From assembly GCA_947631605.1 (NCBI GenBank), contig CANRMC010000011.1:1-34318 (forward strand): a DNA stretch of 34,318 nt, given 5' to 3'. The translations under genes were made by a program, and so were the position numbers. Within the stretch, counting starts at the first letter, position 1. The number at the start of each line of letters is the position of its first letter. Below, piece by piece: positions 1 to 9,366 of this stretch. A model generated the notes under the pieces. The model was not told where the DNA came from. It saw only the letters and a list, made by a program, of their open reading frames with translations, and did not search any database. Source of the stretch: an uncultured Lachnospiraceae bacterium (GTDB taxonomy: Bacteria; Bacillota; Clostridia; Lachnospirales; Lachnospiraceae).

Positions 1-1
1 T

Positions 2-136
2 GAACTCATCGATCCGTTGGCTGAAAAGAATATTCTGATGCCTCATTGCTTTGTGGCAAATGAAAGAGTGGATGAAATCGCAAAAGATGCTTATAACAGG
101 ATGATAGCGTTCATAAGCCAAAAGGTCAGCAACTAA
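2..136 (+). CDS. C-terminal end of an unidentified protein (truncated by window start)
   Basis: Open frame from base 2 (ELIDPLAEKNILMPHCFVANERVDEIAKDAYNRMIAFISQKVSN*) ending TAA 134-136. Confidence 0.55.
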   Translation, partial: ELIDPLAEKNILMPHCFVANERVDEIAKDAYNRMIAFISQKVSN

Positions 137-250
137 ACAAAATAATATATCCCCCTTCGACTATACTGCCGACTTTATGACTTCTTGAACACCTGCTGAA
201 AAGGAAAAGCCGCCATCGATTGACAGCGGCAATTCTCCGTGGGGAGGGCA

Positions 251-373
251 TCATTTGTAAATCAAATCGTTGTAAACCACTTCGGCGGCGTTATTGCTGT
301 CAATGCCATTATTGATAGCGATAAAACGCACATTCTTCTGCGGGGAAACGACTTCCGTTAGACGAGTATCTTT
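251..373 (-). pseudogene. Degenerate fragment of a serine site-specific recombinase/resolvase
   Basis: Minus-strand translation KDTRLTEVVSPQKNVRFIAINNGIDSNNAAEVVYNDLIYK*; 'NVRFIAINNGIDS' matches the VRFIAINDGVDS motif of resolvase-domain recombinases; no flanking full-length ORF. Confidence 0.6.
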
Positions 374-437
374 TCATCGTCCTCAAAAATTATACCTCTC
401 AGGAAAGGGAAATATTAAGAGAATTGCGAAATAATCC

Positions 438-466
438 TTGACGAAAAAAATGATATCTGCTAATAT
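438..466 (+). promoter_or_regulatory. Vegetative promoter upstream of rpsT
   Basis: TTGACG - 17 nt - TAATAT. Confidence 0.6.
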
Positions 467-614
467 AATCCATGCGTGTTTTTGAAAAGTCGTGCTAATT
501 GTGTTTTCACTGGCCCGGTGTGCAAATGGTGTGTGCATGCCGAACGTGTCTTGGCTATTGTGATATGCATTTAACATAAACGTTTCATTTATGGATTTAT
601 GGAGGGAAAGAACA

Positions 615-878
615 TTGGCTAACATCAAATCAGCGAAAAAAAGAATTAATGTTATTGAGAAGAAGACATTAAGAAATAAGATGGTTAAGACGAAGGTTAA
701 GACTATGGTGAAGTATGTAGAGGAAGCGATTGAAGGCGGCGACAAGAAGGCAGCAGAAGCAGCGCTTAAGGCAGCAACTTCCGAGATCAGCAAGGCAGCT
801 TCCAAGGGTATTTATCATAAGAATACCGCTGCAAGAAAAGTTTCCCGTCTTACTCTTGCCGTAAATAAGATGGCGTAA
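615..878 (+). CDS. rpsT: 30S ribosomal protein S20; TTG start instead of the ATG at 591
   Basis: MANIKSAKKRINVIEKKTLRNKMVKTKVKTMVK...; GGAGGG 10 nt before TTG; 87 aa as expected for S20. Confidence 0.93.
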   Translation: MANIKSAKKRINVIEKKTLRNKMVKTKVKTMVKYVEEAIEGGDKKAAEAALKAATSEISKAASKGIYHKNTAARKVSRLTLAVNKMA

Positions 879-900
879 ATATAACAGTTTACAGCATATA

Positions 901-938
901 AAAAAGAATGTTCTTACTAAAAAGAACATTCTTTTTTT
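901..938. terminator. Bidirectional intrinsic terminator between convergent rpsT and holA
   Basis: AAAAAGAATGTTCTT / AAGAACATTCTTTTT, 15-bp stem with 6-nt loop and T/A tracts. Confidence 0.85.
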
Positions 939-1956
939 ATGCTCCGGCTGACGGTTCCTTTGGATGGACGAGCTCAATGATAAGCATTTCCACCGCATCT
1001 CTGTCTGTAGTCTGTCCGCTTTTAATTTTAAAATCGGCATTGAGACAGCTTTCGGCTTTTGTCAGCAGGTTTTGATATGTTTCGTTTTTACATTGTGCGG
1101 AATATTTCTTTACGGTAAAAGGCGGTATTTTTACAACCGCTGCGATCCGTTTCTGGTCGGCGCGTTCTTCCAGCATTTTCTTTACCTGAAGTAAAATATT
1201 ATAATGGCGGGTGATCAGATATAAAACCCGCATGGCAGGTTCCCGCAGCATTAGAAGATCGTTGTAAAGCCGGAGCGCCGTTTCCGTATCCTGTCGGGAA
1301 ATCGCGTCTGTCATGTCAAAGACTTTATTTTCTATCTGGCTGACGCATATATTTTCAACGTCGTCTGCAGTAATATGTTTTTTTTCAAAACAGTAGCTTT
1401 TCAGCTTTTCCGCTTCGTTCTGAAGCCGGTTCATATCAGCTCCTGCGGCTTCCAGCAATTTGTAAACCGCCACATCGTCTACGGAAAATCCGTCCGAATT
1501 CAGACGGGATTTTATCCATCTCAGAAGCGTTGGTTCGTCCGGAGTCTCAAATTCCAGCGGGGTGCCGGATTTGGTGAGAGATTTGTATGTACGGAGGCGT
1601 TTGTCAACATTCTGCTCACAGAAAATGAGAACGGTTGTATCAGGAAGCTTTTCAAAGCCATCTGCAAGCGTATCGTTCGCATTCTTAAAAAAACCGCTGT
1701 CCTCCACCAGGATCACACGCCTGTCTGCAAAGAAAGGCATAGTCTCTGCGTCGTTCAATATCGTTTTCACATCGCAGCGGTCGCCTTTATACTGGGAAAA
1801 ATTCATGGTATCTTCTTCCGGAAGAAGTGCGGAAAGAAGAGATTCTTTAAATTCCCGTATTAAATATCCCTCATTTCCGAATAGAAGATAGAGGCGGGAA
1901 AACTCACCGGTCTTAATATGTTGATTAATAATTGATATCGGATCATTCTTTGCCAT
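937..1956 (-). CDS. holA: DNA polymerase III subunit delta
   Basis: LYLLFGNEGYLIREFKESL...; length and domain pattern of HolA; typical neighbour of rpsT. Confidence 0.88.
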   Translation of the reverse strand: MAKNDPISIINQHIKTGEFSRLYLLFGNEGYLIREFKESLLSALLPEEDTMNFSQYKGDRCDVKTILNDAETMPFFADRRVILVEDSGFFKNANDTLADGFEKLPDTTVLIFCEQNVDKRLRTYKSLTKSGTPLEFETPDEPTLLRWIKSRLNSDGFSVDDVAVYKLLEAAGADMNRLQNEAEKLKSYCFEKKHITADDVENICVSQIENKVFDMTDAISRQDTETALRLYNDLLMLREPAMRVLYLITRHYNILLQVKKMLEERADQKRIAAVVKIPPFTVKKYSAQCKNETYQNLLTKAESCLNADFKIKSGQTTDRDAVEMLIIELVHPKEPSAGA

Positions 1957-4531
1957 AGTCGGTTTCCTTCCGGTAAAAATCCTCCTGGCGGCGTCTTGCC
2001 GTTACCGTGGCGGACAGGAGGATTGCATTGATATCCAGATTCCAGGCAAACGGCGTTGCAACAAACTCCAATTCGATACCGGTACTTGGGATCGTTTTGG
2101 AGATCCGTACACGGGTACGGCCTTCCGTCAGCTGCTTGATCGGACATTCAAAGCATGGATCATGCTCCTGCTGTATGATAAAATGGCAGGCACTGTTTAT
2201 CGTAATAGACGGGATCAGTTCCTTGATCGCCGGATTGAAATACAGGATCTCATGAGTATCTGCATTCAGGATGATGATACCGTTATCCATAGCGTCAAAG
2301 GAACGGATCGTATCTTCCCGGACGGTGTTCAGGGTAATGGACATATAGTTGCTGCATATCGTTTCAGACAGAAGCTTGAAAATGATATTGAACTGTATGA
2401 TCTCTTCTTCCGACCAGTAATCCGTGTCATTCAAAGAAGCAAAGGTAATATAACCGATCGGTTTACTGCCATAGATGATATTGGACTGAAGCAGGCTCTT
2501 TACATTTTGATTTGCAGCGATGGAATCGGTCTTGCTGATGCCGGAAACGGATAGGTCCTTTACATAGAAAGAGCCGTTTGTGCTAAGCTGGGCAATTTCT
2601 TCAAAGAAAATGGCGGGTGCCGTCTTTTTTAACTGGTCTGTACGGATGCCGGTATCACGGTTCCAGATATGGCTACATTGCAGGAAGCCGCTGTCCTGAG
2701 AATGCGGATAATCCCAGATACAGATCCGGTCGATCGGATATTGCGAACCGATCAGTTGAATTGCCTTTTCAAGCGTCTGATATGTATTTTGGCGCATGTA
2801 TAAAAGATTGACAAGTTCGTCAATAAATGAAAGGTTTTTCTCCATGCCGGCAGCCGTATCGGCGCCTGCTCTTTCGTTCACATATTCCTGCCGCTGCATA
2901 TCCGGCGTGTAAACGGAGTATCCGTTCTTGCCCTTTAGTTTCGTATGATATAATGCGGTATCCGTCTGCTCCGCCAGATCCGCATAAGAAATACCGGAGG
3001 AGGTAAGGGAAATACCGATACTTAAAGTCGGAGAAGGATTGTCATCTTGTCCTTCGAAATGCTCTGTGACATAGGTGCGGATTTTCTTTGCCATATCTTC
3101 GGCATATGCCTGATTTGGAATATCTTTCAGATAAGCGGTAAATTCGTCGCCGCCGGTTCTTCCCGTGATATGCCGTTTGTCGATCAGCTCCCGGAAAGAG
3201 TCGGCAACCGTAAGGATTACCTCATCCCCCATCAGATGACCGTATGTATCGTTAATCTTCTTGAAATCATCGATATCCACCAGAAGCATGGCGTCATTTG
3301 ATGTGCCGTTTGATGACCGCAGACGGTCCCGGATCCTTCCCTCTGTGGTAGATTTATTTAAAAGACCGGTCATAAGGTCGGATTCAGCGCGGTGCAGAAG
3401 ATTTTTCTGTTCAATTTTCTGTTTGTTGATATTCCGGATCAGACCGACAACCCGGATCGGGTTCCCGTCTTCATCCCGGATGGATGAGAACGTGGACATG
3501 TACCATTGTTTGCCGGAACTTGTATTCAGAAGAAATTCCGTAGAATAATATTCTTTGCCTTCGACGGCGGATTGAAACAGGCGGCGCAGAGGTTCGTAAG
3601 ATTCTTCCGGTACGATGCCTGCTTTGACCAGTGAATCAAAAGGATTCTGCATGATCGGATCCAGATTGAAGATCTGCGAGAATTTTTCCGCAAACGTGAT
3701 GATGTTTTCACGCAGGTCATATTCAAACGCCAATTCTTCTGTAATATCGGAGAGAATCTCAAATTTCTGCTGCTCCAGAGACGCCCGCATTTCCGCTTCC
3801 TTGAGAGAAGTAATATCCGTCAGCACCAGATTGATGACCGGAAATCCTTCCTGTCTTTCCTCCGAGTGGGCGAGAATGGCATTTACCCATTTGATTTTTT
3901 TATCTTTGCAGACAATACGGAAATTTACGTCAGAATCATGCTCCTCTGAAAGGTCGGCAAGAGCGTCGATAACCATGGCAAGATCCGGACGGTAAATGAT
4001 CTTAAATGTGTTTCTGTGAAAGGCTTCCTCAAATTCCGCCTCCGTATAACCGCTCAGTTTATAAAACGCGCGGTTTGCCCAGATAACCGATAAATTGTTG
4101 TCAAGGAGATGTTTGCTGACGCCGCTCGGTACGGAATTGGCAAATCGTTCCAGATCGGTTCTTGCTTTTACGGTCTCGCTCGCTGCGGTTTCCAGATGAG
4201 AGATATCCGTAAGGGTACACTGGAGCACCACCCGCCCGTCACTGGTAAAGAAAGCCTGACCGTAACAGAGAACGGTGATGATGTTATCTCTGCGGTCGAT
4301 CAAAGGGAGCCGGAGGCTGATATGGTTGGAAAGCTCCAGCTCAAAACTGATAGATTCGGAAGCTTTTTCAAAATCCTCTTTACGCATAAGTTCTTTCAGA
4401 GAGTGTTTGGTTTCTTCAAATTCTGCATACGAAAAGCCAAGAATCTGGCAGATTCCCTCGTCGAAGTCTGTAATTTGATAAGGCGGAGCGGTCTCGATCA
4501 CGATCATCCCCGCATTGTTATAAGATGGCAT
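1943..4531 (-). CDS. Multi-PAS sensor protein with internal GGDEF diguanylate cyclase domain, GAF-like and C-terminal PAS domains
   Basis: PAS-like repeats (VIWANRAFYKLSGYTEAEFEE), 'GRTGGDEFTAYL', later PAS-like IILNADTHEILYFNPAIKELIP; overlaps holA by 14 bp. Confidence 0.85.
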   Translation of the reverse strand: MPSYNNAGMIVIETAPPYQITDFDEGICQILGFSYAEFEETKHSLKELMRKEDFEKASESISFELELSNHISLRLPLIDRRDNIITVLCYGQAFFTSDGRVVLQCTLTDISHLETAASETVKARTDLERFANSVPSGVSKHLLDNNLSVIWANRAFYKLSGYTEAEFEEAFHRNTFKIIYRPDLAMVIDALADLSEEHDSDVNFRIVCKDKKIKWVNAILAHSEERQEGFPVINLVLTDITSLKEAEMRASLEQQKFEILSDITEELAFEYDLRENIITFAEKFSQIFNLDPIMQNPFDSLVKAGIVPEESYEPLRRLFQSAVEGKEYYSTEFLLNTSSGKQWYMSTFSSIRDEDGNPIRVVGLIRNINKQKIEQKNLLHRAESDLMTGLLNKSTTEGRIRDRLRSSNGTSNDAMLLVDIDDFKKINDTYGHLMGDEVILTVADSFRELIDKRHITGRTGGDEFTAYLKDIPNQAYAEDMAKKIRTYVTEHFEGQDDNPSPTLSIGISLTSSGISYADLAEQTDTALYHTKLKGKNGYSVYTPDMQRQEYVNERAGADTAAGMEKNLSFIDELVNLLYMRQNTYQTLEKAIQLIGSQYPIDRICIWDYPHSQDSGFLQCSHIWNRDTGIRTDQLKKTAPAIFFEEIAQLSTNGSFYVKDLSVSGISKTDSIAANQNVKSLLQSNIIYGSKPIGYITFASLNDTDYWSEEEIIQFNIIFKLLSETICSNYMSITLNTVREDTIRSFDAMDNGIIILNADTHEILYFNPAIKELIPSITINSACHFIIQQEHDPCFECPIKQLTEGRTRVRISKTIPSTGIELEFVATPFAWNLDINAILLSATVTARRRQEDFYRKETDYGKE

Positions 4532-4640
4532 TAATTTATGAATCCTCCGGAAAACCTATTTGCTTAGATTATATTCTATTTTCCTGTTGATAGCAAGGAA
4601 AAAACCTTGTTGAAACATAGATTTAAAGAGTGGGAAATGC

Positions 4641-4669
4641 TTTACAGAAAATGTATTCAGTGGTAGAAT
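4641..4669 (+). promoter_or_regulatory. Vegetative promoter for glgB
   Basis: TTTACA - 17 nt - TAGAAT upstream of the RBS AGGAGGGG. Confidence 0.6.
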
Positions 4670-4699
4670 ATTTACAACTATTTTTGTAGGAGGGGTGTA

Positions 4700-6946
4700 A
4701 TGAACAGCAAACTGCACAACTGGATCAACTGGATACTGTATGACGAACTTCTGGACGGAAAGATCAATGCACCAAAGCACCTTCTTGGTATACATGATTA
4801 TGGCGACGGACAGGTAATTACCTGTTATAAACCGCATTCGTCTTCTGTTTCCGTGAAATCTCCGTCCGGCAAGACGCTTTATCCGCTGGAAAAGATCGGA
4901 GAGAACGGATTTTACGGTATCTATTTTCCAAGCAAAAAGTTTAAGGGTACAAAATACCGTCTGGTTACGGAGTATTACGACGGAACGACGGTAACTTCCG
5001 CAGACTGTTATGCATTTGACGGATTATTTACGGATTATGACGCATACCTGTTTGCCGAAGGTAAGAATTATGATATTTACAATAAAATGGGCGCGCACCC
5101 GATGGAGATTGACGGTGTAAAAGGAACATATTTTGCGGTCTGGGCGCCGGACGCAAGACGTGTCAGCGTAGTCGGTGATTTCAATATGTGGGACGGCGCG
5201 CTTCATCCGATGCAGATCCATTCGGTTTCCGGCGTATATGAAATCTTTATACCGGATGTTCTGCCGGGGGCTGTTTATAAGTTCCAGATACTCACCCGCT
5301 ACGGCGAGATATTATATAAGGCGGATCCGTATGGAAATCAGTGTCAGATGCGGCCGGATAACGCAAATATTGTTGCAGATACGGAGTCTTACAAATGGAA
5401 AGATGAAGCATGGATCGCAGAGCGTAAAAAAATGAGCCGTACCGACAGGATCAAAAAACCGATGGCAATCTATGAATGTCATCTGGGTTCATGGAAGAAA
5501 GCAATCGAAGATTCGGATTTCGGTTTCTATAATTATCGGGAACTTGCCGTTATGCTCCGGAAATATCTTCTGGATATGGGATATACCCATATTGAACTGA
5601 TCGGTATTGCGGAATATCCGTTTGACGGTTCCTGGGGATATCAGGTCACGAATTACTTTGCACCGACCAGCCGTTACGGAACTCCGCAGGATTTTATGTA
5701 TTTTGTGGATTATATGCATGAAAAGGGAATCAGCGTAATCCTTGACTGGGTACCGGCGCATTTCCCAAGGGATGCGCATGGTCTCGGACGTTTTGACGGT
5801 ATGCCGCTGTATGAGCACAGCGATCCGAGAAAAGGCGAACATCCGGACTGGGGTACCTATATTTTCGATTACAGCAGGAATGAGGTTGTAAACTTCCTTA
5901 CTTCCAATGCGTTGTTCTGGGTAGAAAAGTTCCACATTGATGGTCTGCGCGTGGATGCGGTTGCTTCTATGCTATATCTGGATTACGGAAAACAGGACGG
6001 CCAGTGGGTGGCAAATAAGAATGGCGGAAAAGAAAATCTGGAAGCGATCGCCCTGCTTCAGAATGTCAATACCATTATGGAAGAGAGGAATCCGGGCGCT
6101 TATCTGATCGCAGAGGAATCCACGGCATGGCCGGGAGTTACCGCACCGGCTTCCATGAACGGATTGGGATTTCTGTTTAAGTGGAATATGGGCTGGATGA
6201 ATGATTTCCTTGAATATATGAAGCTGGATCCTTATTTCCGGAAGGACAACCATAACAAACTGACATTCAGTATGTCATATGCATATGCGGAGAATTATGT
6301 TCTGGTTATTTCCCATGATGAGGTTGTGCACCTGAAATGTTCCATGCTGAACAAAATGCCGGGATATGAGATTGACAAGTTTGCCAATTTAAGGACGGCG
6401 TACGGATTCATGTACGGACATCCGGGCAAGAAACTTCTGTTCATGGGACAGGAATTTGCCCAGCTCCGCGAGTGGAGCGAGGCAAGAAGCCTTGACTGGT
6501 ATCTGCTCGACCAGCCGTTCCACAAAGGGATGCAGGATTTCGTGAAGGAATTGAATCATCTTTATACGAAGTATGACAGCCTGTATTGTAATGACAATGA
6601 GTCGATCGGATTTGAGTGGACAAAATGCGATGATCCAAATTCCGGCATCGTTTCCTTCGTAAGACGCGGCTCCAGTAAAAAAGACCAGCTGCTCTTTATC
6701 TGCAACTTTGTACCGGTAGAGCGGAAAGGTTACAAGATCGGCGTGCCTTGCGTAACAAAGTATACGGAAATCTTAAATTCCGACGAGGAAAAGTACGGCG
6801 GACTGGGAAGAACCAACCATGGAAAGAAGATTCAGGCAGTGGCGGAGCCTTGCGACAGAATGCAGAATTCCATCACGCTGGATATTGCGCCGCTTACGGT
6901 TATTGTATTGAAGTATGATTATGAGGAACCGGGCAAAAAAGCATAG
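4700..6946 (+). CDS. glgB: 1,4-alpha-glucan branching enzyme
   Basis: GH13 motifs: DWVPAHFPRD, DGLRVDAVASMLYLDY, LIAEESTAWPGV, VLVISHDEVVH; 'FMGQEFAQLREW'. Confidence 0.95.
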   Translation: MNSKLHNWINWILYDELLDGKINAPKHLLGIHDYGDGQVITCYKPHSSSVSVKSPSGKTLYPLEKIGENGFYGIYFPSKKFKGTKYRLVTEYYDGTTVTSADCYAFDGLFTDYDAYLFAEGKNYDIYNKMGAHPMEIDGVKGTYFAVWAPDARRVSVVGDFNMWDGALHPMQIHSVSGVYEIFIPDVLPGAVYKFQILTRYGEILYKADPYGNQCQMRPDNANIVADTESYKWKDEAWIAERKKMSRTDRIKKPMAIYECHLGSWKKAIEDSDFGFYNYRELAVMLRKYLLDMGYTHIELIGIAEYPFDGSWGYQVTNYFAPTSRYGTPQDFMYFVDYMHEKGISVILDWVPAHFPRDAHGLGRFDGMPLYEHSDPRKGEHPDWGTYIFDYSRNEVVNFLTSNALFWVEKFHIDGLRVDAVASMLYLDYGKQDGQWVANKNGGKENLEAIALLQNVNTIMEERNPGAYLIAEESTAWPGVTAPASMNGLGFLFKWNMGWMNDFLEYMKLDPYFRKDNHNKLTFSMSYAYAENYVLVISHDEVVHLKCSMLNKMPGYEIDKFANLRTAYGFMYGHPGKKLLFMGQEFAQLREWSEARSLDWYLLDQPFHKGMQDFVKELNHLYTKYDSLYCNDNESIGFEWTKCDDPNSGIVSFVRRGSSKKDQLLFICNFVPVERKGYKIGVPCVTKYTEILNSDEEKYGGLGRTNHGKKIQAVAEPCDRMQNSITLDIAPLTVIVLKYDYEEPGKKA

Positions 6947-6983
6947 AGCTGTCCGATAAGAAACAAAGATAAGGAAGGGAAAA

Positions 6984-7838
6984 ATGAAAGAGAATAAAAT
7001 TGTAACAGGTATCGTTTTTATAGTAATGGCAGCATTATTTATTATCTTTGATTTTACGGAGATCAAAGGTTTGTTTGGCAAGGAGTATAATCTGAATACA
7101 GATTTGGGTGAGAATATTCCGGTAGGCTCCAGAGTGACGGTAGGCGTAGATGCAGTTGTAGACTGGTATGCAACCATGGAGCATAAAAGATATGGAGTTA
7201 AAACTTCAGAGGAATATTATTGCATGATCTGGTTGGATGACGGAACATTTATCGGAATGAAAGTTTATTCCTCAGATAAAAGTAAGATCGATTCCATTAT
7301 TAATGCTACTTATAACTATCTGGACGGTCTGGGCGATCTTCCGACACCGGTTACCTTCAAGGGAACGCTGAAGAAGATGAAGGGTGAGGAAAAGCAGTAT
7401 TTTGAAGACTTACTGGAGGATATGGATTATGATGAATCTGAGTTTGACACCTATGCAAGATTCTACACGATCGATACAACCAGCTCTGGAATTCCGGGCC
7501 TTGTCATTGCCGGCGTTTTCTTACTCGTTGGTATTATTTTCATCATTGTGGGCGTATGCCAAAAGAAAAAGAATAAGCTGACGCAGCAGGCGGGTATACA
7601 AGGTGCGGTCAGCAACGGTTTTGATCCGTCCTCGTTTGACAACTCATATGCACCGAACGGTGACTTTGTACCATATGGAAGCACGCCGCCGCCAGAAGAT
7701 CCGAATAGTTATAATAATTATAATGGCAATGGCTACAATGGTAACGGCTACGGTGACAATGGCTACAGCGATAACAGCTACAATAACAACAACTACAATG
7801 ATCCGAACAATCCGGGTGGAAACGGATATGGTCAATAA
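6984..7838 (+). CDS. Two-TM membrane protein with Asn/Gly/Tyr-rich low-complexity C-terminal tail
   Basis: Hydrophobic segments at N-terminus and middle; tail SYNNYNGNGYNGNGYGDNGYSDNSYNNNNYNDPNNPGGNGYGQ. Confidence 0.75.
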   Translation: MKENKIVTGIVFIVMAALFIIFDFTEIKGLFGKEYNLNTDLGENIPVGSRVTVGVDAVVDWYATMEHKRYGVKTSEEYYCMIWLDDGTFIGMKVYSSDKSKIDSIINATYNYLDGLGDLPTPVTFKGTLKKMKGEEKQYFEDLLEDMDYDESEFDTYARFYTIDTTSSGIPGLVIAGVFLLVGIIFIIVGVCQKKKNKLTQQAGIQGAVSNGFDPSSFDNSYAPNGDFVPYGSTPPPEDPNSYNNYNGNGYNGNGYGDNGYSDNSYNNNNYNDPNNPGGNGYGQ

Positions 7839-7850
7839 ATAATGAAAAGC

Positions 7851-7876
7851 AGCCGGAACTTGTCTTCCGGCTGTTA
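7851..7876 (+). terminator. Stem-loop terminator
   Basis: AGCCGGAA-cttgtc-TTCCGGCT followed by a weak T-rich stretch. Confidence 0.5.
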
Positions 7877-7960
7877 TTCTGTTTCCCGGTGTTAAAGATG
7901 AATGGCGGGGAATATGATATAGAAGTATTATTTGCGTTAAAATGGAAAGGAGCAAGAAAA

Positions 7961-8581
7961 ATGAAAGTTATTTTAGTAAACGGAAGTCCTCATGCAAACG
8001 GCTGTACATATACTGCGCTTCGGGTGATCGAAGAAGTTTTGCAGCAAAACGGGATTGAGACAGAGATCTTTCAGACGGGGAACCAGCCGCTGGCAGGCTG
8101 TATCGGTTGTAATGCCTGTCTGAAAAACGGGAAATGCTTCCGGGACGACTGCGTGAATGTATTTGTAGAAAAAGCAAAGATGGCGGACGGCTTTGTATTT
8201 GGCACGCCGGTTCATTATGCAAGCGCGTCCGGCAGCATTACCTCATTTCTGGACCGCGCGTTTTATGGAAAAGGCAGTGTATTTCAGGGTAAGCCGGGTG
8301 CGTCTGTTGTGAGCTGCCGAAGGGGTGGAGCTTCTGCGGCATTTGATCAGATGAATAAATATTTTACCATAAACAGTATGCCGATCGTTTCGTCCACTTA
8401 CTGGAATCAGGTACATGGCAATACGCCGGACGAGGTAATGCAGGATAAAGAAGGGATTCTCACGATGGAAAATCTGGCAAACAATATGGCATGGATGCTG
8501 AAATGTATCGAAGCCGGACGGAAAGCAGGAATCGAATTTCCAAAACAGGATCTTTCCGTGAAAACCAATTTTATCCGTTAA
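7961..8581 (+). CDS. Flavodoxin-fold NAD(P)H-dependent FMN reductase / iron-sulfur flavoprotein-like
   Basis: MKVILVNGSPHANGCTYTAL..., GCIGCNACLKNGKC; RBS AAAGGAG before the ATG at 7961; upstream 24 codons of the tracked ORF unlikely. Confidence 0.85.
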   Translation: MKVILVNGSPHANGCTYTALRVIEEVLQQNGIETEIFQTGNQPLAGCIGCNACLKNGKCFRDDCVNVFVEKAKMADGFVFGTPVHYASASGSITSFLDRAFYGKGSVFQGKPGASVVSCRRGGASAAFDQMNKYFTINSMPIVSSTYWNQVHGNTPDEVMQDKEGILTMENLANNMAWMLKCIEAGRKAGIEFPKQDLSVKTNFIR

Positions 8582-8626
8582 AGCGGCTGACTGATCCACA
8601 ACAATTCACACTTTTCTCCTTTGTCT

Positions 8627-8635
8627 CATATGATA
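8627..8635 (+). promoter_or_regulatory. Candidate mother-cell sigma (sigE/sigK-like) -10 element for cotJ operon
   Basis: CATATGATA fits CATANNNTA and resembles sigE CATACAAT; lies 35 nt before the cotJA start. Confidence 0.4.
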
Positions 8636-8669
8636 AATTATCAAAAGAAAAGTAATGGAGGTAACCGTT

Positions 8670-8957
8670 GTGAATCAGTATAGACCAAATGGTCGTATGC
8701 CATATAACAGACAGGGCTGTGGCTGCAGCTCCAATATGTCTGCCAGCAATTATAATAATTCTACTACGCAGTATTGTCATCAGAATAACAATGACTGCAG
8801 AGATTCCAATGTGCATATGCGCAACATGCCGCTCGGTATGTGCTATGTGCCGGTGCAGGAATGGGAGAATCTCTATTCCCCATGCAACAGTTTGAAGCAG
8901 GGAACGGCATTTCCATGCCTTGACCTTATTTTCTGTGGTGTAAGGGGGAATATGTAA
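8670..8957 (+). CDS. cotJA: Spore coat-associated protein CotJA; likely GTG start
   Basis: C-terminal MCYVPVQEWENLYSPCNSLKQGTAFPCLDLIFCGVRG is CotJA-like; GGAGG at 8657 precedes the GTG at 8670; followed by cotJB. Confidence 0.82.
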   Translation: MNQYRPNGRMPYNRQGCGCSSNMSASNYNNSTTQYCHQNNNDCRDSNVHMRNMPLGMCYVPVQEWENLYSPCNSLKQGTAFPCLDLIFCGVRGNM

Positions 8958-9220
8958 TGAATAAAATGAACCAGAAAGAGCTTTTGCAGCATATTTCAGA
9001 AGTATCTTTTATGATCGATGACATCACCCTGTATCTGGATACCCATCCGGAATGTCAGGAAGCACTGGAGGAATACTGTAAATATAAAAACATGAGAATG
9101 TCCGCACTCCATGAATATTCAGAACAGTATGGAGCATTGAACAGATATCAGGTGAACCCTGATGATTATTGGTGCTGGGTGAACCGCCCATGGCCGTGGG
9201 AAAAGGAGTGTGGTTGTTAA
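8957..9220 (+). CDS. cotJB: Spore coat protein CotJB
   Basis: MNQKELLQHISEVSFMIDDITLYLDTHPECQEALEEY...YWCWVNRPWPWE; ATG overlaps the cotJA stop. Confidence 0.88.
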   Translation: MNKMNQKELLQHISEVSFMIDDITLYLDTHPECQEALEEYCKYKNMRMSALHEYSEQYGALNRYQVNPDDYWCWVNRPWPWEKECGC

Positions 9221-9366
9221 TGTGGATTTATGAAAAACGTTTACAGTGTCCGGTAAATATCAAAGAAACGAACGCCAAGCTGGCACAGGCAATCATTTCG
9301 CAGTATGGCGGTCTTTCCACGAAAACTAATAACCCCGAAAAAACATCGGGGTTATTTTTATTTTAA
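9220..9366 (+). pseudogene. cotJC: N-terminal fragment of cotJC (manganese catalase-like coat protein), interrupted after codon 31
   Basis: MWIYEKRLQCPVNIKETNAKLAQAIISQYGG matches the CotJC N-terminus, then diverges to LSTKTNNPEKTSGLFLF*; ATG overlaps the cotJB stop (TAATG). Confidence 0.88.
9328..9360. terminator. Intrinsic terminator at prophage left end
   Basis: AATAACCCCGA / TCGGGGTTATT, 11-bp stem plus T tract; also lies at the 3' end of the recombinase on the minus strand. Confidence 0.8.

Noticed and set aside
383-805. 140-aa minus-strand ORF overlapping the rpsT leader and gene
   Set aside because: Antisense to a clear ribosomal protein gene; hydrophobic and Ser/Ala-rich shadow translation, no RBS recognised
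2007-4534. Several plus-strand ORFs opposite the GGDEF protein
   Set aside because: Antisense shadows of a long domain-supported coding sequence
7644-7955. 103-aa minus-strand ORF rich in V/I/A repeats
   Set aside because: Shadow of the NGY-rich repeat codons on the opposite strand
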